A stretch of DNA of 38,887 nt from Chloroflexota bacterium (GTDB lineage Bacteria > Chloroflexota > Limnocylindria > Limnocylindrales > CSP1-4). The DNA is taken from the NCBI GenBank assembly GCA_021802825.1, contig JAJZRG010000033.1, forward strand, positions 1 through 38,887, given 5' to 3'. The notes under the pieces are model-generated. The model saw nothing but the letters and a program-made list of their open reading frames with translations, ran no database searches and was not told the DNA's origin. This document shows, one piece after another, positions 15,058 to 23,831 of this stretch. Position numbers and translations under genes: made by a program. The first letter of the stretch is position 1; each line of letters opens with the position of its first letter.

Positions 15058-18000
15058 ATGGCCGCGCTGTCACACGGGCCCGGTGGTGCCGCACTGTCGG
15101 ACCCGCACGCCCACGCCGACGTGGCCGGCCAGCAGGCGAGGCTCCGCCGCACCGTCGGCGTCGTGCTCGGCCTGTTCCTGCTGTTCCTCATCGTGTGGCG
15201 CTGGCCTATCGGCAGTCCCTTCGCGGGGGCTGCGCAGTACGTGCCGCTGCACATCGGCCTCGAGACGGCGTCAATCGTGGCCGCGATGCTCGTGTTCGGC
15301 ATCACCTGGGACGGCTATGCCCGCGACCGGGCCGGGAACGTCGTGATCCTCGGCACGGCCCTGCTCGTCGCCGCACTGATCGACTTCGTCCACCTGCTCT
15401 CGTTCGCCGGCATGCCGGACCTCGTCACCCCCTCCGGCCACGAGAAGGCGATCAACTTCTGGCTGTGCGCTCGGCTGGTCGTGGCCTTGGCGTTCCTCGT
15501 CGCCGCGGTCCGGCCATGGCAGCCGCTGAAGCACTCGCGCAGCCGCCACCTCATCCTCGGCACCGGTCTCGCGATCACGGTGCTTGTGGTCTGGGCCGGC
15601 CTGTACGAGCCGAGCTGGTGGCCCCGGACGTTCATCGTGGGTCAGGGCCTTACGACCTTCAAGGTGGCGGCCGAGTACGCGATCGATGCCGTGATGGCGG
15701 TGCCGCTGGTCCTGTTCTATGTCCGCGCGCGGCGAGGGCACCAGGCCTACGACGCGACGAGCCTCTTCGCGGCCGTCGCCATCTCGATGCAGAGCGAGCT
15801 CGCCTTCACGCTGTACTCGGACGTTACCGACATCTTCAACCTGCTCGGACACGTCTACAAGATCATCGCCTACCTCTACCTGTATCGCGCCATGTTCGTG
15901 GCCAGCGTCCACCAGCCGATCGAGCGGGCGGTCCGCGCCGAGGAGGAGACCCAACGGGCCACGCGGTGGACGGCTGAGCTGCTCGCCAACCTGCCGACCG
16001 CCGTGGTGGTGCACGCGGCCGACTCCCGGGTCAGGTACGGGAACCCCGCGGCGCTCAAGTTCCTGGGCCTCACCGAGGGCCAGCTCCTGGGCCGTGCCGC
16101 GATGGACCCGGACTGGCAGTTCCTGCGTGAAGACGGGTCGCCGATGCCGCTCGAGGAGTACCCGGTCATGCAGGTCCTCGCCACTGGCGAGGCTGTGCAG
16201 GGCGCGGTCGTGGGGGTGCGGCGCAGGCAGGGCGCGGAGCCGAGCTGGGGATGGGCCACCGGTTTCCCCGAGGTCGATCCGCAGGGCGCCATCCGAGAGG
16301 TCGTCGTCTCGTTCACGGACGTCACCGAGAGGATCAGGGGTGACCGCGCCCTGCGGCGCAGCGAGGAGGCGTACCGCTCGCTGGTCACGGCCATGGCCGA
16401 GGGCGTGGTGGTCCAGGACGCCGACGGGCGGATCACCGCGGCGAACCCGGCTGCCGAGCGCATCGAGCGACGACCGGCGGCCGAGATGGTGGGTGGTCCG
16501 ATCGGCGAGGCATGGCAGCACGCCGTGCACGGGGACGGCAGTCCCTTCGCTGTGGACCTCCAGCCGGCGACGCTGGCGCTTCGCACCGGCGAGCCCCAGT
16601 CCGACGTCGTCATGGGCCTGCCGCGAGCCGACGGTTCGCACGTGTGGCTGTCGGTCAACGCCCAGCCGCTTCGCTCTGACGGCGCCCACCCGTCCGCCGT
16701 GGTCACGACGTTCCACGACATCACGCAGCAGCGCGAGGCGGCCGAGTCGATGGCCCACCTGAACCGCGAGCTGCGGGCGATCTCGCTGTGCAACGAGGCC
16801 CTGATCCGCGCTGAGGACGAGGACACCCTGCTGCGCGAGATCTGTCGGATCGTGAACGAGGAGGCCGGCTACCGCCTGGCTTGGGTGGGCATGGTCGAGC
16901 ACGACGCGGCGAAGAGCGTCCGGCCAGTCGCCTCGGCCGGCGACGACGACGGATACCTCGCCGCCGCGATCACGTGGGAGGATGTGTCCCGGGGCCAGGG
17001 GCCGTGCGGCACGGCGATCCGGACGCGCCGCACCGCCTCGATCCGGGACTTCGGCAGCGACCACGCGGGCGCGCCGTGGCGGGACGCTGCTCTGGCGCAC
17101 GGCTACCGCTCGAACATCTCTCTGCCGCTCCTCGCCCAGGATGGTGAGGTGTTCGGCGTCCTCTCCATCTACTCCGAGCTGCCGGACGCCTTCACTCCCG
17201 AGGAGCGGCGCCTGCTCGAGGAGCTTGCCGGCGACCTCGCCTTCGGCATCAGCGTCCTTAGGACGCGGGAGTCACAGGCCGTGCTCGAAGCCCAGCTGCG
17301 CCAAGCGCAGAAGATGGAGGTGGTCGGGCAGCTCGCCGGGGGCATCGCCCACGACTTCAACAACCTCCTCGCCGCGATCCGCGGGTACGGCGAGCTCCTG
17401 CGCGGGGAGTTGCCGCCTGAGGACGAGCGCAGCCGGCGGGACCTCGAGGAGGTGCTGGACGCGGCGGCCCGCGCCGAGCTCCTGACCCGCCAGCTCCTCG
17501 CCTTCGCCCGACGGCAGGTGCTGGTGCCGGTTGTCCTCCGCCCGGGTGAGATCCTGAGCGCCCTGGCGCCGATGCTCGGCCGCGTTCTGGGTGAGCAGGT
17601 GGAGCTCACGGTGACGGTGGACCCGCAGGCCGGCAGGGTGCGTGTGGACCCCGGCCAGCTCGAGCAGGTGATCCTCAACCTCGCGATCAACGCCCGGGAT
17701 GCGATGCCGGGGGGCGGCCCGCTGACTATCGAGGTGACCCGGGTCGATGCCTCCGATACCGAGGCCCGGACGGGATCGCAGGAGGCCGCCCCCGGAGGTT
17801 ATGTGCTGCTGACGGTCGCCGATGCCGGGGTGGGAATGGACGAGGCGACGCAGGCCCACCTGTTCGAGCCGTTCTTCACCACGAAGCCCGAGGGACGGGG
17901 CACCGGGCTCGGGCTCGCGACGGTCTACGGGATCGTGCGCCAGTCCGGCGGGCACATCTCCATCGAGTCGGCGCTGGGCGTGGGGACGACTGTGCGCGTG

Positions 18001-18453
18001 TTCCTTCCGCGGACGGTGGAGGAGGCCCATGCCGTCCCAGAGACGGGCGCCCCGCCTGGCCCCGCCCCGAGGGGCAGCGAGACGGTGCTGCTGGTCGAGG
18101 ACGACGCCGCGGTCCGCGGCTTTGCCAGCCGCGTCCTGCGCTCGCTCGGCTACAGGGTGCTGGAGGCGGGCGCCGGTGCCGACGCGCTCGGGCTCGCGGC
18201 CGCGCACGATGGGCCCATCGACGCCCTCGTGACGGACATCGTGATGCCCGGGATGGCGGGGACGTCCCTCGCCACGCGGCTGGCCGAGGCGCGGCCCGGG
18301 CTGTGCGTCCTGTACATGTCGGGGTACTCGAGCGGCGCGCTGGGCCCGGACCTTCCGTCCGACGTCGCGTTCCTCGGCAAGCCGTTCTCAAGCGAGGCGC
18401 TGGGACGGGCGTTGCGCGCCGCCCTCGACCGGGTCGAGGCAGCGGCGGGCTGA
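15058..18453 (+). CDS. MASE3-PAS-PAS-GAF hybrid sensor histidine kinase
   Basis: A 1131-aa membrane-anchored hybrid kinase. Order: MASE3-type sensor with about seven to eight TM segments (residues 33-285; typical HLLSFAGMPDLVTPSG at 112-127), PAS (about 305-425), PAS (about 435-560), GAF (about 580-735), then a HisKA-like helix with phospho-accepting His765 in GGIAHDFNNLLAAIRGYGEL, HATPase (N box LNLAINARDAMPGG, G boxes ADAGVGMD and GRGTGLGLATVYGI), and a C-terminal receiver with Asp1060 (VTDIVMPGMAG). An ATG at 15058 with AGGGGA upstream is preferred over an in-frame ATG 39 bp earlier. The HDFNNLL kinase plus terminal REC arrangement implies an internal phosphorelay or phosphate sink; no output regulator is adjacent. 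Stimulus unknown. Confidence 0.93.
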   Translation: MAALSHGPGGAALSDPHAHADVAGQQARLRRTVGVVLGLFLLFLIVWRWPIGSPFAGAAQYVPLHIGLETASIVAAMLVFGITWDGYARDRAGNVVILGTALLVAALIDFVHLLSFAGMPDLVTPSGHEKAINFWLCARLVVALAFLVAAVRPWQPLKHSRSRHLILGTGLAITVLVVWAGLYEPSWWPRTFIVGQGLTTFKVAAEYAIDAVMAVPLVLFYVRARRGHQAYDATSLFAAVAISMQSELAFTLYSDVTDIFNLLGHVYKIIAYLYLYRAMFVASVHQPIERAVRAEEETQRATRWTAELLANLPTAVVVHAADSRVRYGNPAALKFLGLTEGQLLGRAAMDPDWQFLREDGSPMPLEEYPVMQVLATGEAVQGAVVGVRRRQGAEPSWGWATGFPEVDPQGAIREVVVSFTDVTERIRGDRALRRSEEAYRSLVTAMAEGVVVQDADGRITAANPAAERIERRPAAEMVGGPIGEAWQHAVHGDGSPFAVDLQPATLALRTGEPQSDVVMGLPRADGSHVWLSVNAQPLRSDGAHPSAVVTTFHDITQQREAAESMAHLNRELRAISLCNEALIRAEDEDTLLREICRIVNEEAGYRLAWVGMVEHDAAKSVRPVASAGDDDGYLAAAITWEDVSRGQGPCGTAIRTRRTASIRDFGSDHAGAPWRDAALAHGYRSNISLPLLAQDGEVFGVLSIYSELPDAFTPEERRLLEELAGDLAFGISVLRTRESQAVLEAQLRQAQKMEVVGQLAGGIAHDFNNLLAAIRGYGELLRGELPPEDERSRRDLEEVLDAAARAELLTRQLLAFARRQVLVPVVLRPGEILSALAPMLGRVLGEQVELTVTVDPQAGRVRVDPGQLEQVILNLAINARDAMPGGGPLTIEVTRVDASDTEARTGSQEAAPGGYVLLTVADAGVGMDEATQAHLFEPFFTTKPEGRGTGLGLATVYGIVRQSGGHISIESALGVGTTVRVFLPRTVEEAHAVPETGAPPGPAPRGSETVLLVEDDAAVRGFASRVLRSLGYRVLEAGAGADALGLAAAHDGPIDALVTDIVMPGMAGTSLATRLAEARPGLCVLYMSGYSSGALGPDLPSDVAFLGKPFSSEALGRALRAALDRVEAAAG

Positions 18454-18536
18454 GGCCGCCCCCGAGATCCACGTGGCTTCGGCCACCAGCGGCGCGCGGC
18501 CTCGCCGGGAGCTCCCGTCGCCGTATCCTCCGTCGC

Positions 18537-19403
18537 ATGACGACACCTGTCCGAACCTGGGGCGCGCAGTCGATGACCGCCCCCCTCCGCGACGTCCTCG
18601 TGCAGTCGCCGGGCGCCGCATTCGGGCGTGCCTTCGACGACCCGGCGGTCGGCTTCCTGCGGCCCGTGGATCTCGATGCGGCGCGACGCGAGCACGACGG
18701 CCTCGTGGCCGTGCTCGAGGCCCTTGGCGTCCGCGTGCACGAGCTGGGCGCCGAGACCGACGATCCCGACCTCGTCTACGTGTTCGACCCGCTCCTGGTC
18801 GCCGACGGCGGGGCGATCCCGCTGGCGCCCGGCAAGCCCAACCGCCGCGGCGAGCCCACTGTGCTGGAGGCGTGGACGGCTGCGCACGCGATCCCGACGC
18901 TGGGCCGAATCGCGGGGCGTGGCAGGGTCGAGGGGGGCGACACGTTGTGGCTGCGCCCCGACCTGCTGTGCGTCGGGCGGACGCTGCGGACCAACGACGA
19001 GGGCGCCCGCCAGCTGGCGTCCATCGTCGGCGGCGACGTGCGGGTCTTCGACGTCCCGTACTGGAAGGGCCCCGCCGAGCTGGTGCACCTGCTGTCGGTC
19101 GTCTCGCCCGTGGCCGACGACGCGGCGGTCGTGTTCCTGCCCCTGCTGCCCGCCGGCCTGTTCGAGCTGCTCGGCGATCTCGGCATCCGGCTGATCGACG
19201 TGCCCGAGGAGGAGTACCCGACACTGGGGTGCAACGTGCTGGCCGTGCGGCCGGGCGTCGTGGTCGTGGCGGACGGCAACCCGGTGGCCCGGCGGAGGAT
19301 GGAGGCGGCGGGCATCGAGGTGCACGCGGTCCCGCTCCGCGAGGTGGGCGAGAGTGGCTCGGGCGGCGTGACCTGCCTCACGCGACCCCTCCTGCGCGCG
19401 TGA
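18537..19403 (+). CDS. DDAH-like guanidino-modifying hydrolase
   Basis: A 288-aa member of the amidinotransferase/dimethylarginine dimethylaminohydrolase (DDAH) branch of the pentein superfamily. Motifs: EGGD at 132-135, His184 in AELVHLLS and the catalytic Cys280 in GSGGVTCLTRPLLRA, giving the Cys-His-acid set. The N-terminal FDPLLVADGGAI segment matches DDAH-type substrate-loop regions. Expected reaction: hydrolysis of methylated arginine or a related guanidino compound to citrulline plus an amine. ATG at 18537 is chosen since the upstream open frame is a shadow. The next gene (M20 hydrolase) starts 5 bp after the stop, so they are almost certainly cotranscribed. Alternative: an arginine deiminase-like enzyme with another substrate. 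Confidence 0.85.
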   Translation: MTTPVRTWGAQSMTAPLRDVLVQSPGAAFGRAFDDPAVGFLRPVDLDAARREHDGLVAVLEALGVRVHELGAETDDPDLVYVFDPLLVADGGAIPLAPGKPNRRGEPTVLEAWTAAHAIPTLGRIAGRGRVEGGDTLWLRPDLLCVGRTLRTNDEGARQLASIVGGDVRVFDVPYWKGPAELVHLLSVVSPVADDAAVVFLPLLPAGLFELLGDLGIRLIDVPEEEYPTLGCNVLAVRPGVVVVADGNPVARRRMEAAGIEVHAVPLREVGESGSGGVTCLTRPLLRA

Positions 19404-19408
19404 CGCGG

Positions 19409-20701
19409 ATGGCAAGGGCCGCCGCGCTCACCGCCGCCGCGCTCACCGCCGCCGCGACGGCCGCTGCGGCCGCTGTCGATCCCGACCTGCTCCTCGCCGA
19501 CCTGACGGCCCTCGTGCGCGTGCCCAGCGTCACCGGCGACGAGGACGCGATCGCCGCGAGCCTTGCCGACCGGCTCGAGGCGCTCGGGCTCGAGGTCGAG
19601 GTCTTCACGCCCAACCCGGCCGACATCCACGCGGACCCGGCATGGCCGGGCGAGGAGGTGCCGCGGACTTCGCTGCCTGTCGTGCTGGGGCGGGTCGGGC
19701 GGCCGGGCGGCCCGCGCGTGGTGCTGTCGGGCCATGTTGACGTCGTGCCGGCCGGGGATCTCGCGACCTGGACGCTGGACCCGTTCTCGGGCGCGGTGAT
19801 CGACGGGGAGCTGTTCGGCCGCGGCGCCTGCGACATGAAGGGCGGCGTCGCGTCCATCCTGGGGGCCGTGCGCGCCCTGCGGCAGACCGGCGCGCTCGGG
19901 CGGCTGCGCGGCGAGCTCGTCGTGGCGCTCGTCCCGTCCGAGGAGGACGGCGGGCAGGGGACACTGGCGGCGATCCGGGCCGGCGCGACCGGCGACGCCG
20001 CGATCATCACGGAGCCGACGGGCCTCGAGATCGTGATCGCCCACGCTGGCGCCATCACGTTCGAGCTGACGGTCCCGGGCCGGGCCGCACACGCGAGCCG
20101 GCGGACCGAGGGCGTGTCCGCGCTGGCGAACCTGCAGCTCCTCAGCGCGGCGCTCGACGCCGACGAGGCCCGCCGGAACGCGGCCGAGGCCGATCCCCTC
20201 ATGGCGGCCCTGGGGTTGCCGTACCCCTCGATGATCGGCAAGGTGTCGGGCGGCGAGTGGGCCTCGACGGTCATGGACCGCCTCGTCGCCGAGGGCCGGT
20301 ATGGCGTGCTCCTGGGCCAGACGCCCGAGGAGGCTGCCGGCGAGCTGCGGGCCTGCATCGCGGCGGCCTGCGAGGCGGACCCGTTCCTGCGGGAGAACCC
20401 AGCGAGGGTGGAGATCACCGGCGCGCGGTTCGGGTCCTCGCGCGTGGCCGCCGACCACCCGCTGCCGACGGGCCTGTCCAGGGCCGCCTCGACCGTGACC
20501 GGCAGCACGCCGCCCATGGTTGGCGTGCCGTACGGCTGCGACATGCGGCTGTTCGTCGGCGTGGGCGAGACGCCCTGCGTCGTCTACGGCCCGGGCGACG
20601 TCCGCCTCGCGCACGGGGCGAACGAGCGCGTCCCGCTCGCGCAGGTGGAGGCGTGCGCCCGCGTGCTCGCGGCGTGGGTGGTGGAGGAGCTGGGGGCGTA
20701 G
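19409..20701 (+). CDS. M20 family metallohydrolase (ArgE/DapE-like)
   Basis: A 430-aa M20-family amidohydrolase related to acetylornithine deacetylase and succinyl-diaminopimelate desuccinylase. Zinc ligands and catalysis: His109/Asp111 (SGHVDVVPAGD), Asp142 (GRGACDMKGG), Glu178-Glu179 (SEEDGG) and a C-terminal His (RLAHGANERV). The dimerisation domain includes AHAGAITFELTVPGRAAHAS. The N-terminus (about residues 3-22) is almost pure Ala/Thr/Leu, encoded by a 15-bp tandem repeat at 19419-19448. It is not a convincing signal peptide, so the enzyme is probably cytoplasmic. It starts 5 bp after the DDAH-like gene, suggesting that both work on one amino-acid derivative. The exact substrate is not determined by sequence. 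Confidence 0.88.
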   Translation: MARAAALTAAALTAAATAAAAAVDPDLLLADLTALVRVPSVTGDEDAIAASLADRLEALGLEVEVFTPNPADIHADPAWPGEEVPRTSLPVVLGRVGRPGGPRVVLSGHVDVVPAGDLATWTLDPFSGAVIDGELFGRGACDMKGGVASILGAVRALRQTGALGRLRGELVVALVPSEEDGGQGTLAAIRAGATGDAAIITEPTGLEIVIAHAGAITFELTVPGRAAHASRRTEGVSALANLQLLSAALDADEARRNAAEADPLMAALGLPYPSMIGKVSGGEWASTVMDRLVAEGRYGVLLGQTPEEAAGELRACIAAACEADPFLRENPARVEITGARFGSSRVAADHPLPTGLSRAASTVTGSTPPMVGVPYGCDMRLFVGVGETPCVVYGPGDVRLAHGANERVPLAQVEACARVLAAWVVEELGA

Positions 20702-20733
20702 CGGGCCGCCATCGCGGCGAAAGCGCTCGCCCA

Positions 20734-20751
20734 GCGCCAGCACGCTGGCGC
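20734..20751. terminator. 18-bp inverted repeat downstream of M20 gene
   Basis: Arms GCGCCAGC and GCTGGCGC with a 2-nt centre, 33 bp after the M20 stop and 23 bp before the next GTG start. It may terminate the DDAH-M20 transcript or bind a regulator; no T-tract follows. Confidence 0.35.
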
Positions 20752-20773
20752 CGGCCACGGATAGACTCGAGGC

Positions 20774-21253
20774 GTGGAGTCGTCCAGCAAGCCCGCCAGC
20801 CGAATCGATGAGCACGGCCAGCGCCAGGTCGCCCCGACGTGGGAGAGCCTGGTCGAGCGCCAGATCCGCGAGGCGATGGAGGCGGGCAAGTTCTCGGGCC
20901 TGCCCTTCCAGGGGGAACCGCTGCCGAAAGAGGACGACACCTACGCGGGCGAGTGGGCCCTGGCGCACCACGTGCTCAGGAACGCCGGCATGGCGCCGCC
21001 GTGGATCGAGGCCGACAAGGACGTGCGCGCGCTGCTCGACCGGCAGCAGGCCATGATCACGAGGGCCTCGTCGGGTGGCGCGCCGTCGTCGTTCGCCCGG
21101 CAGCGCGACCGCGCCGCGCTCGAGGAGCTCGTCCTGGCGGTCAACGCTGCGGTCGCCCGCCTCAACGCCGAGGCGCCCACGGACCGTCAGCACCGCCGCC
21201 CGCTCGTGCTCGCCGAGGAGCTGGCCCGACACGACGAGGCCTGCCGCCGGTGA
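20774..21253 (+). CDS. DUF1992 (DnaJ C28-like) domain protein
   Basis: A 159-aa protein with the DUF1992 / DnaJ-homologue-subfamily-C-member-28 conserved domain: WESLVERQIREAMEAGKFSGLP, FQGEPLPKEDDTYAGEWALAHHVLRNAGMAPPWIE. No J domain is present, as is usual for bacterial members. Molecular role unknown. The start is GTG at 20774. The stop overlaps the GTG of the following acetyltransferase (GTGA, 4 bp), so they are translationally coupled. Confidence 0.85.
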   Translation: MESSSKPASRIDEHGQRQVAPTWESLVERQIREAMEAGKFSGLPFQGEPLPKEDDTYAGEWALAHHVLRNAGMAPPWIEADKDVRALLDRQQAMITRASSGGAPSSFARQRDRAALEELVLAVNAAVARLNAEAPTDRQHRRPLVLAEELARHDEACRR

Positions 21254-21756
21254 GGGTCGCGGAGGAGATCACCGTGCGCGCCGCCGCCCCGGCCGATGCG
21301 GCAGCGATCCGTGACGTGGCGGTTGCGGCGTGGTGGGCCACGTACCGGGGGCGGCTGGCGGACGACACGATCGCTCGGTTCCTCGCCCAGGCGTACTCGA
21401 CGGAGCGGATCGAAGTGCGGATCGACCGCCACGAGGTGCTGGTGGCCGGCACCGCCGGCACCTCCGGAGGCGCGGTCGACGCCTTCGCCGAGGTGGTCGC
21501 GCGCGACGACCACGTCCAGCTGGTCGCCATCTACACGCGGCCGTTGTCGCGGGGGCGCGGGCTCGGCTCGGCCCTCCTCGCGGGCGTCGTGGCGGCACAC
21601 CCCGGCGAGGACGTCGCCGCGGACGTGCTGCTCGACAATGACCTCGCCGAGCCGTTCTACGCCGCCCGCGGCTTCGTGCCAGGCGAACCGCTGATCGACG
21701 AGATCGCCGGCGACCCGGTGCGCGAGCGCCGCTGGTGGCTGCGTGCCGAGTCGTAA
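21250..21756 (+). CDS. GNAT family N-acetyltransferase
   Basis: A 168-aa Gcn5-related acetyltransferase. The acetyl-CoA-binding motif A is QLVAIYTRPLSRGRGLGSAL, with the Gly-rich pyrophosphate loop RGRGLGS. The N-terminal ITVRAAAPADAAAIRDVAVAAWWATYRGRL and C-terminal NDLAEPFYAARGFVPGE segments are typical. The start is taken as GTG 21250, overlapping the DUF1992 stop by 4 bp; an internal GTG at 21271 is a weaker alternative. Substrate unknown. It converges with the class III aminotransferase, 18 bp apart. Confidence 0.88.
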   Translation: MRVAEEITVRAAAPADAAAIRDVAVAAWWATYRGRLADDTIARFLAQAYSTERIEVRIDRHEVLVAGTAGTSGGAVDAFAEVVARDDHVQLVAIYTRPLSRGRGLGSALLAGVVAAHPGEDVAADVLLDNDLAEPFYAARGFVPGEPLIDEIAGDPVRERRWWLRAES

Positions 21757-21774
21757 CCGGCCAACCGCGGACGG

Positions 21775-23139
21775 CTAGGCGAACAGGGCCTCGATCGCCG
21801 CCCCGAAGACCGCGGTGTGGCGGTCCACGTCGGCCTCGGTCGTCGCCGGCGACATGAGGGCCATGTTGTGGAACGGCGTCATGAGCACGCCCCGGTTCAT
21901 CGCCCAGAGGTGGAGGAAGCGCTCGAGCTCGGGATCGGCGGCATCGTGGAGCGCCGAGCCGTTCCGAGGCGGCTCCGCCACAAAGTGGTACTCCGCGCGG
22001 GCCCCGAGGCGGGTGACGTGCCATGGCACGTCGTGGGCGACAAGGACGCCGTTCACTCCAGCCTCGAAGCGCTCGGCCAGGGGGATCATCCGCGCGAAGG
22101 CCTCCTCGGTGAGGACCTCGGTCAAGGTCGCCCGGATCGCTGCCAGTGACAGCGCGTTGCCGGCGAGGGTGCCGCCGATCCCGCCGACGTCGGAGTCCTC
22201 GCGCTCGATCGACCGATGGATGCGCTCGGCCACGTCCTCGGTGAAGCCGTAGGCCGCCGCCGGGATGCCGCCGCCGATGGTCTTGCCGATCGTGACGAAG
22301 TCGGGGTGCAGGCCGTGGTCGCCGGTGTAGCCTCCCGGCCCCGCGCAGATCGTGTGCGTCTCGTCATTGATGAGCAGCGTGCCGTGGCGCCGGGTCAGCT
22401 CGCGGACACCCTCGTGGTAGCCGGGCTCCGGCAGGACGATGCCGACGTTGGTGAGCGCGGGCTCGAACAGGCAGGCGGCGACGTCGCCCCGGCTGAGCTC
22501 GCGCTCGAGGCCGTCGAGGTCGTTGATCTCCACGACGCGCGTGGTCTGGGCGAGGGCCACCGGCTTGCCGATGTTGCCCCGGCGCTCGACCGCCGTCCCG
22601 TCCGGCCCGATGACGGCGAACGTCTCGTCCACCGACCCGTGGTAGCAGTGGTTGTGAACGACGATCTTCGAGCGGCCGGTGATGTGGCGCGCCAGACGGA
22701 TCACGAACCGGTTGGCGTCCGTCGCGGTGAGCGTGAACTGCCAGAACGGGACGCCGAAGCGGCGGCGGAGCTCGTCGCCCACGACGATCGCGTCCGCGGT
22801 GGGGAGCATGTGGGTGATGCCGCGGCGGAGCTGCGCCTCGACGGCTCGGACGGTGGCGTCGGGGCCGTGGCCCGCCATCGCGCCCGTATCACCCAGGCAC
22901 AGGTCCACGTAGTCGTGGCCGTCAACGTCGCGGAAGTGCGCCCCCGAGGCCGACTCGACGAACAGCGGGAAGGGGCCGGCCCACTTGACCATCCAGTTCA
23001 TCGGGACGCCGTCGAGGAGCGATCCCTTCGCCTGCTCGAACAGCTCGCGGGAGCGGGGGTTCGCGCGCTCGAACGACGCCAGCTCGGCGGCCATGAGCTG
23101 CTCGAGGCGGGCGCGGTCGACGGTGCGGTGGGCGGGCAT
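21775..23139 (-). CDS. class III aminotransferase (GSA-aminomutase-like)
   Basis: A 454-aa PLP enzyme of the omega-aminotransferase / glutamate-1-semialdehyde aminomutase branch. Visible: HMLPTADAIVVGDELRRRFG, the pyrimidine of PLP held by Asp259 (LLINDETHT), the Schiff-base Lys286 (VTIGKTIGGGIPAAAYG), and VVHNHCYHGSVDET. The long N-terminal region before the core differs from true HemL, and Gly/Ser positions typical of HemL (for example the GSGTEA loop) read LTATDANRF here, so a transaminase role is favoured over tetrapyrrole synthesis. ATG 23139 is preceded by AAGGAG. It converges with the GNAT gene and may belong functionally with the nearby amino-acid-derivative hydrolases, but that is inference. 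Confidence 0.85.
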   Translation of the reverse strand: MPAHRTVDRARLEQLMAAELASFERANPRSRELFEQAKGSLLDGVPMNWMVKWAGPFPLFVESASGAHFRDVDGHDYVDLCLGDTGAMAGHGPDATVRAVEAQLRRGITHMLPTADAIVVGDELRRRFGVPFWQFTLTATDANRFVIRLARHITGRSKIVVHNHCYHGSVDETFAVIGPDGTAVERRGNIGKPVALAQTTRVVEINDLDGLERELSRGDVAACLFEPALTNVGIVLPEPGYHEGVRELTRRHGTLLINDETHTICAGPGGYTGDHGLHPDFVTIGKTIGGGIPAAAYGFTEDVAERIHRSIEREDSDVGGIGGTLAGNALSLAAIRATLTEVLTEEAFARMIPLAERFEAGVNGVLVAHDVPWHVTRLGARAEYHFVAEPPRNGSALHDAADPELERFLHLWAMNRGVLMTPFHNMALMSPATTEADVDRHTAVFGAAIEALFA

Positions 23140-23350
23140 GGGGCTCCTTCGCCGGGCGGGCTGCGGATGTGCGGATACCTGCCCCCGATTGTCGAAGGGC
23201 TGGACCTCCCCGGCAACTGCGTCGCGCAGGGCGGGCAGTTGCAGGGTTCGGCTGCACGACGCGTGGCGCCGGCGAACCGAAGGGAGGCCGAAGACGAGAG
23301 GGCCGACCGCACTCGGGGCCGGCCGCGACTCGGTGGTTGGTGGCGTGCGA

Positions 23351-23383
23351 TCTCGCCCGCGAGGCTGGCGGTGGCGGGCGAGA
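23351..23383 (-). terminator. hairpin terminator after zinc-ribbon gene
   Basis: A perfect 10-bp stem, TCTCGCCCGC (23351-23360) and GCGGGCGAGA (23374-23383), with a 13-nt loop, starting 15 bp beyond the stop of the minus-strand zinc-ribbon gene. No U-tract; still the most likely terminator here. Confidence 0.5.
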
Positions 23384-23397
23384 CCCGCCCGCGGCGT

Positions 23398-23586
23398 CTA
23401 GTGGAGCCTGCGGGTGTAGCCGCAGATCTCGCAGCGCGCGACGCCAGCCGTCTCGTCAACGAGGAGGAAGCTGGTGCAGCCGTTGGTCGAGCAGTACAGG
23501 CGGGTGGCCTGTGCGGCGCGACGGCGCATCCGACGCATTGAGGATGCGCGGTACGCCACGGCATTCGTGGTGGATCGCGAGAGCAT
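23398..23586 (-). CDS. 62-aa zinc-ribbon protein
   Basis: A very small protein with four cysteines spaced as a zinc ribbon: Cys32-x4-Cys37 and Cys52-x2-Cys55 (YCSTNGC ... RCEICGY), after an Arg-rich basic segment (SMRRMRRRAAQ) that could contact nucleic acid. The start ATG at 23586 is supported by AAAGGA about 9-10 nt upstream; the longer open frame beyond it has shadow-like composition. A hairpin follows the stop. It resembles the small archaeal/bacterial zinc-ribbon proteins of unknown role found near ribosomal or transcription genes, but I cannot assign a family. Confidence 0.6.
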   Translation of the reverse strand: MLSRSTTNAVAYRASSMRRMRRRAAQATRLYCSTNGCTSFLLVDETAGVARCEICGYTRRLH

Positions 23587-23831
23587 GTGGACGATGTTCC
23601 TTTCCGGGGCTCCGTCGGGTTGGGACGGTGTGCCCTGCCGCTCCAACGGCCGTGACATTCGGAGGCCGGAGCTGCGTACGTGAGCCCGGTGCGGCAGCGG
23701 ATTTCGCGGTGTTGGCGAAGGCCTGGCGGCCGCAATCCATCGGGCGATACACAGAGCATGAGGGTGAACGTGCGTTCCTGTCAAATGCGCCGTCCGCCCT
23801 GTCCGCCGAGGACCCGCCGGACCGCGCGGCG

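Noticed and set aside
21775..23139. hemL (glutamate-1-semialdehyde aminomutase)
   Set aside because: The fold matches, but HemL-specific loop residues differ and no tetrapyrrole genes are near.
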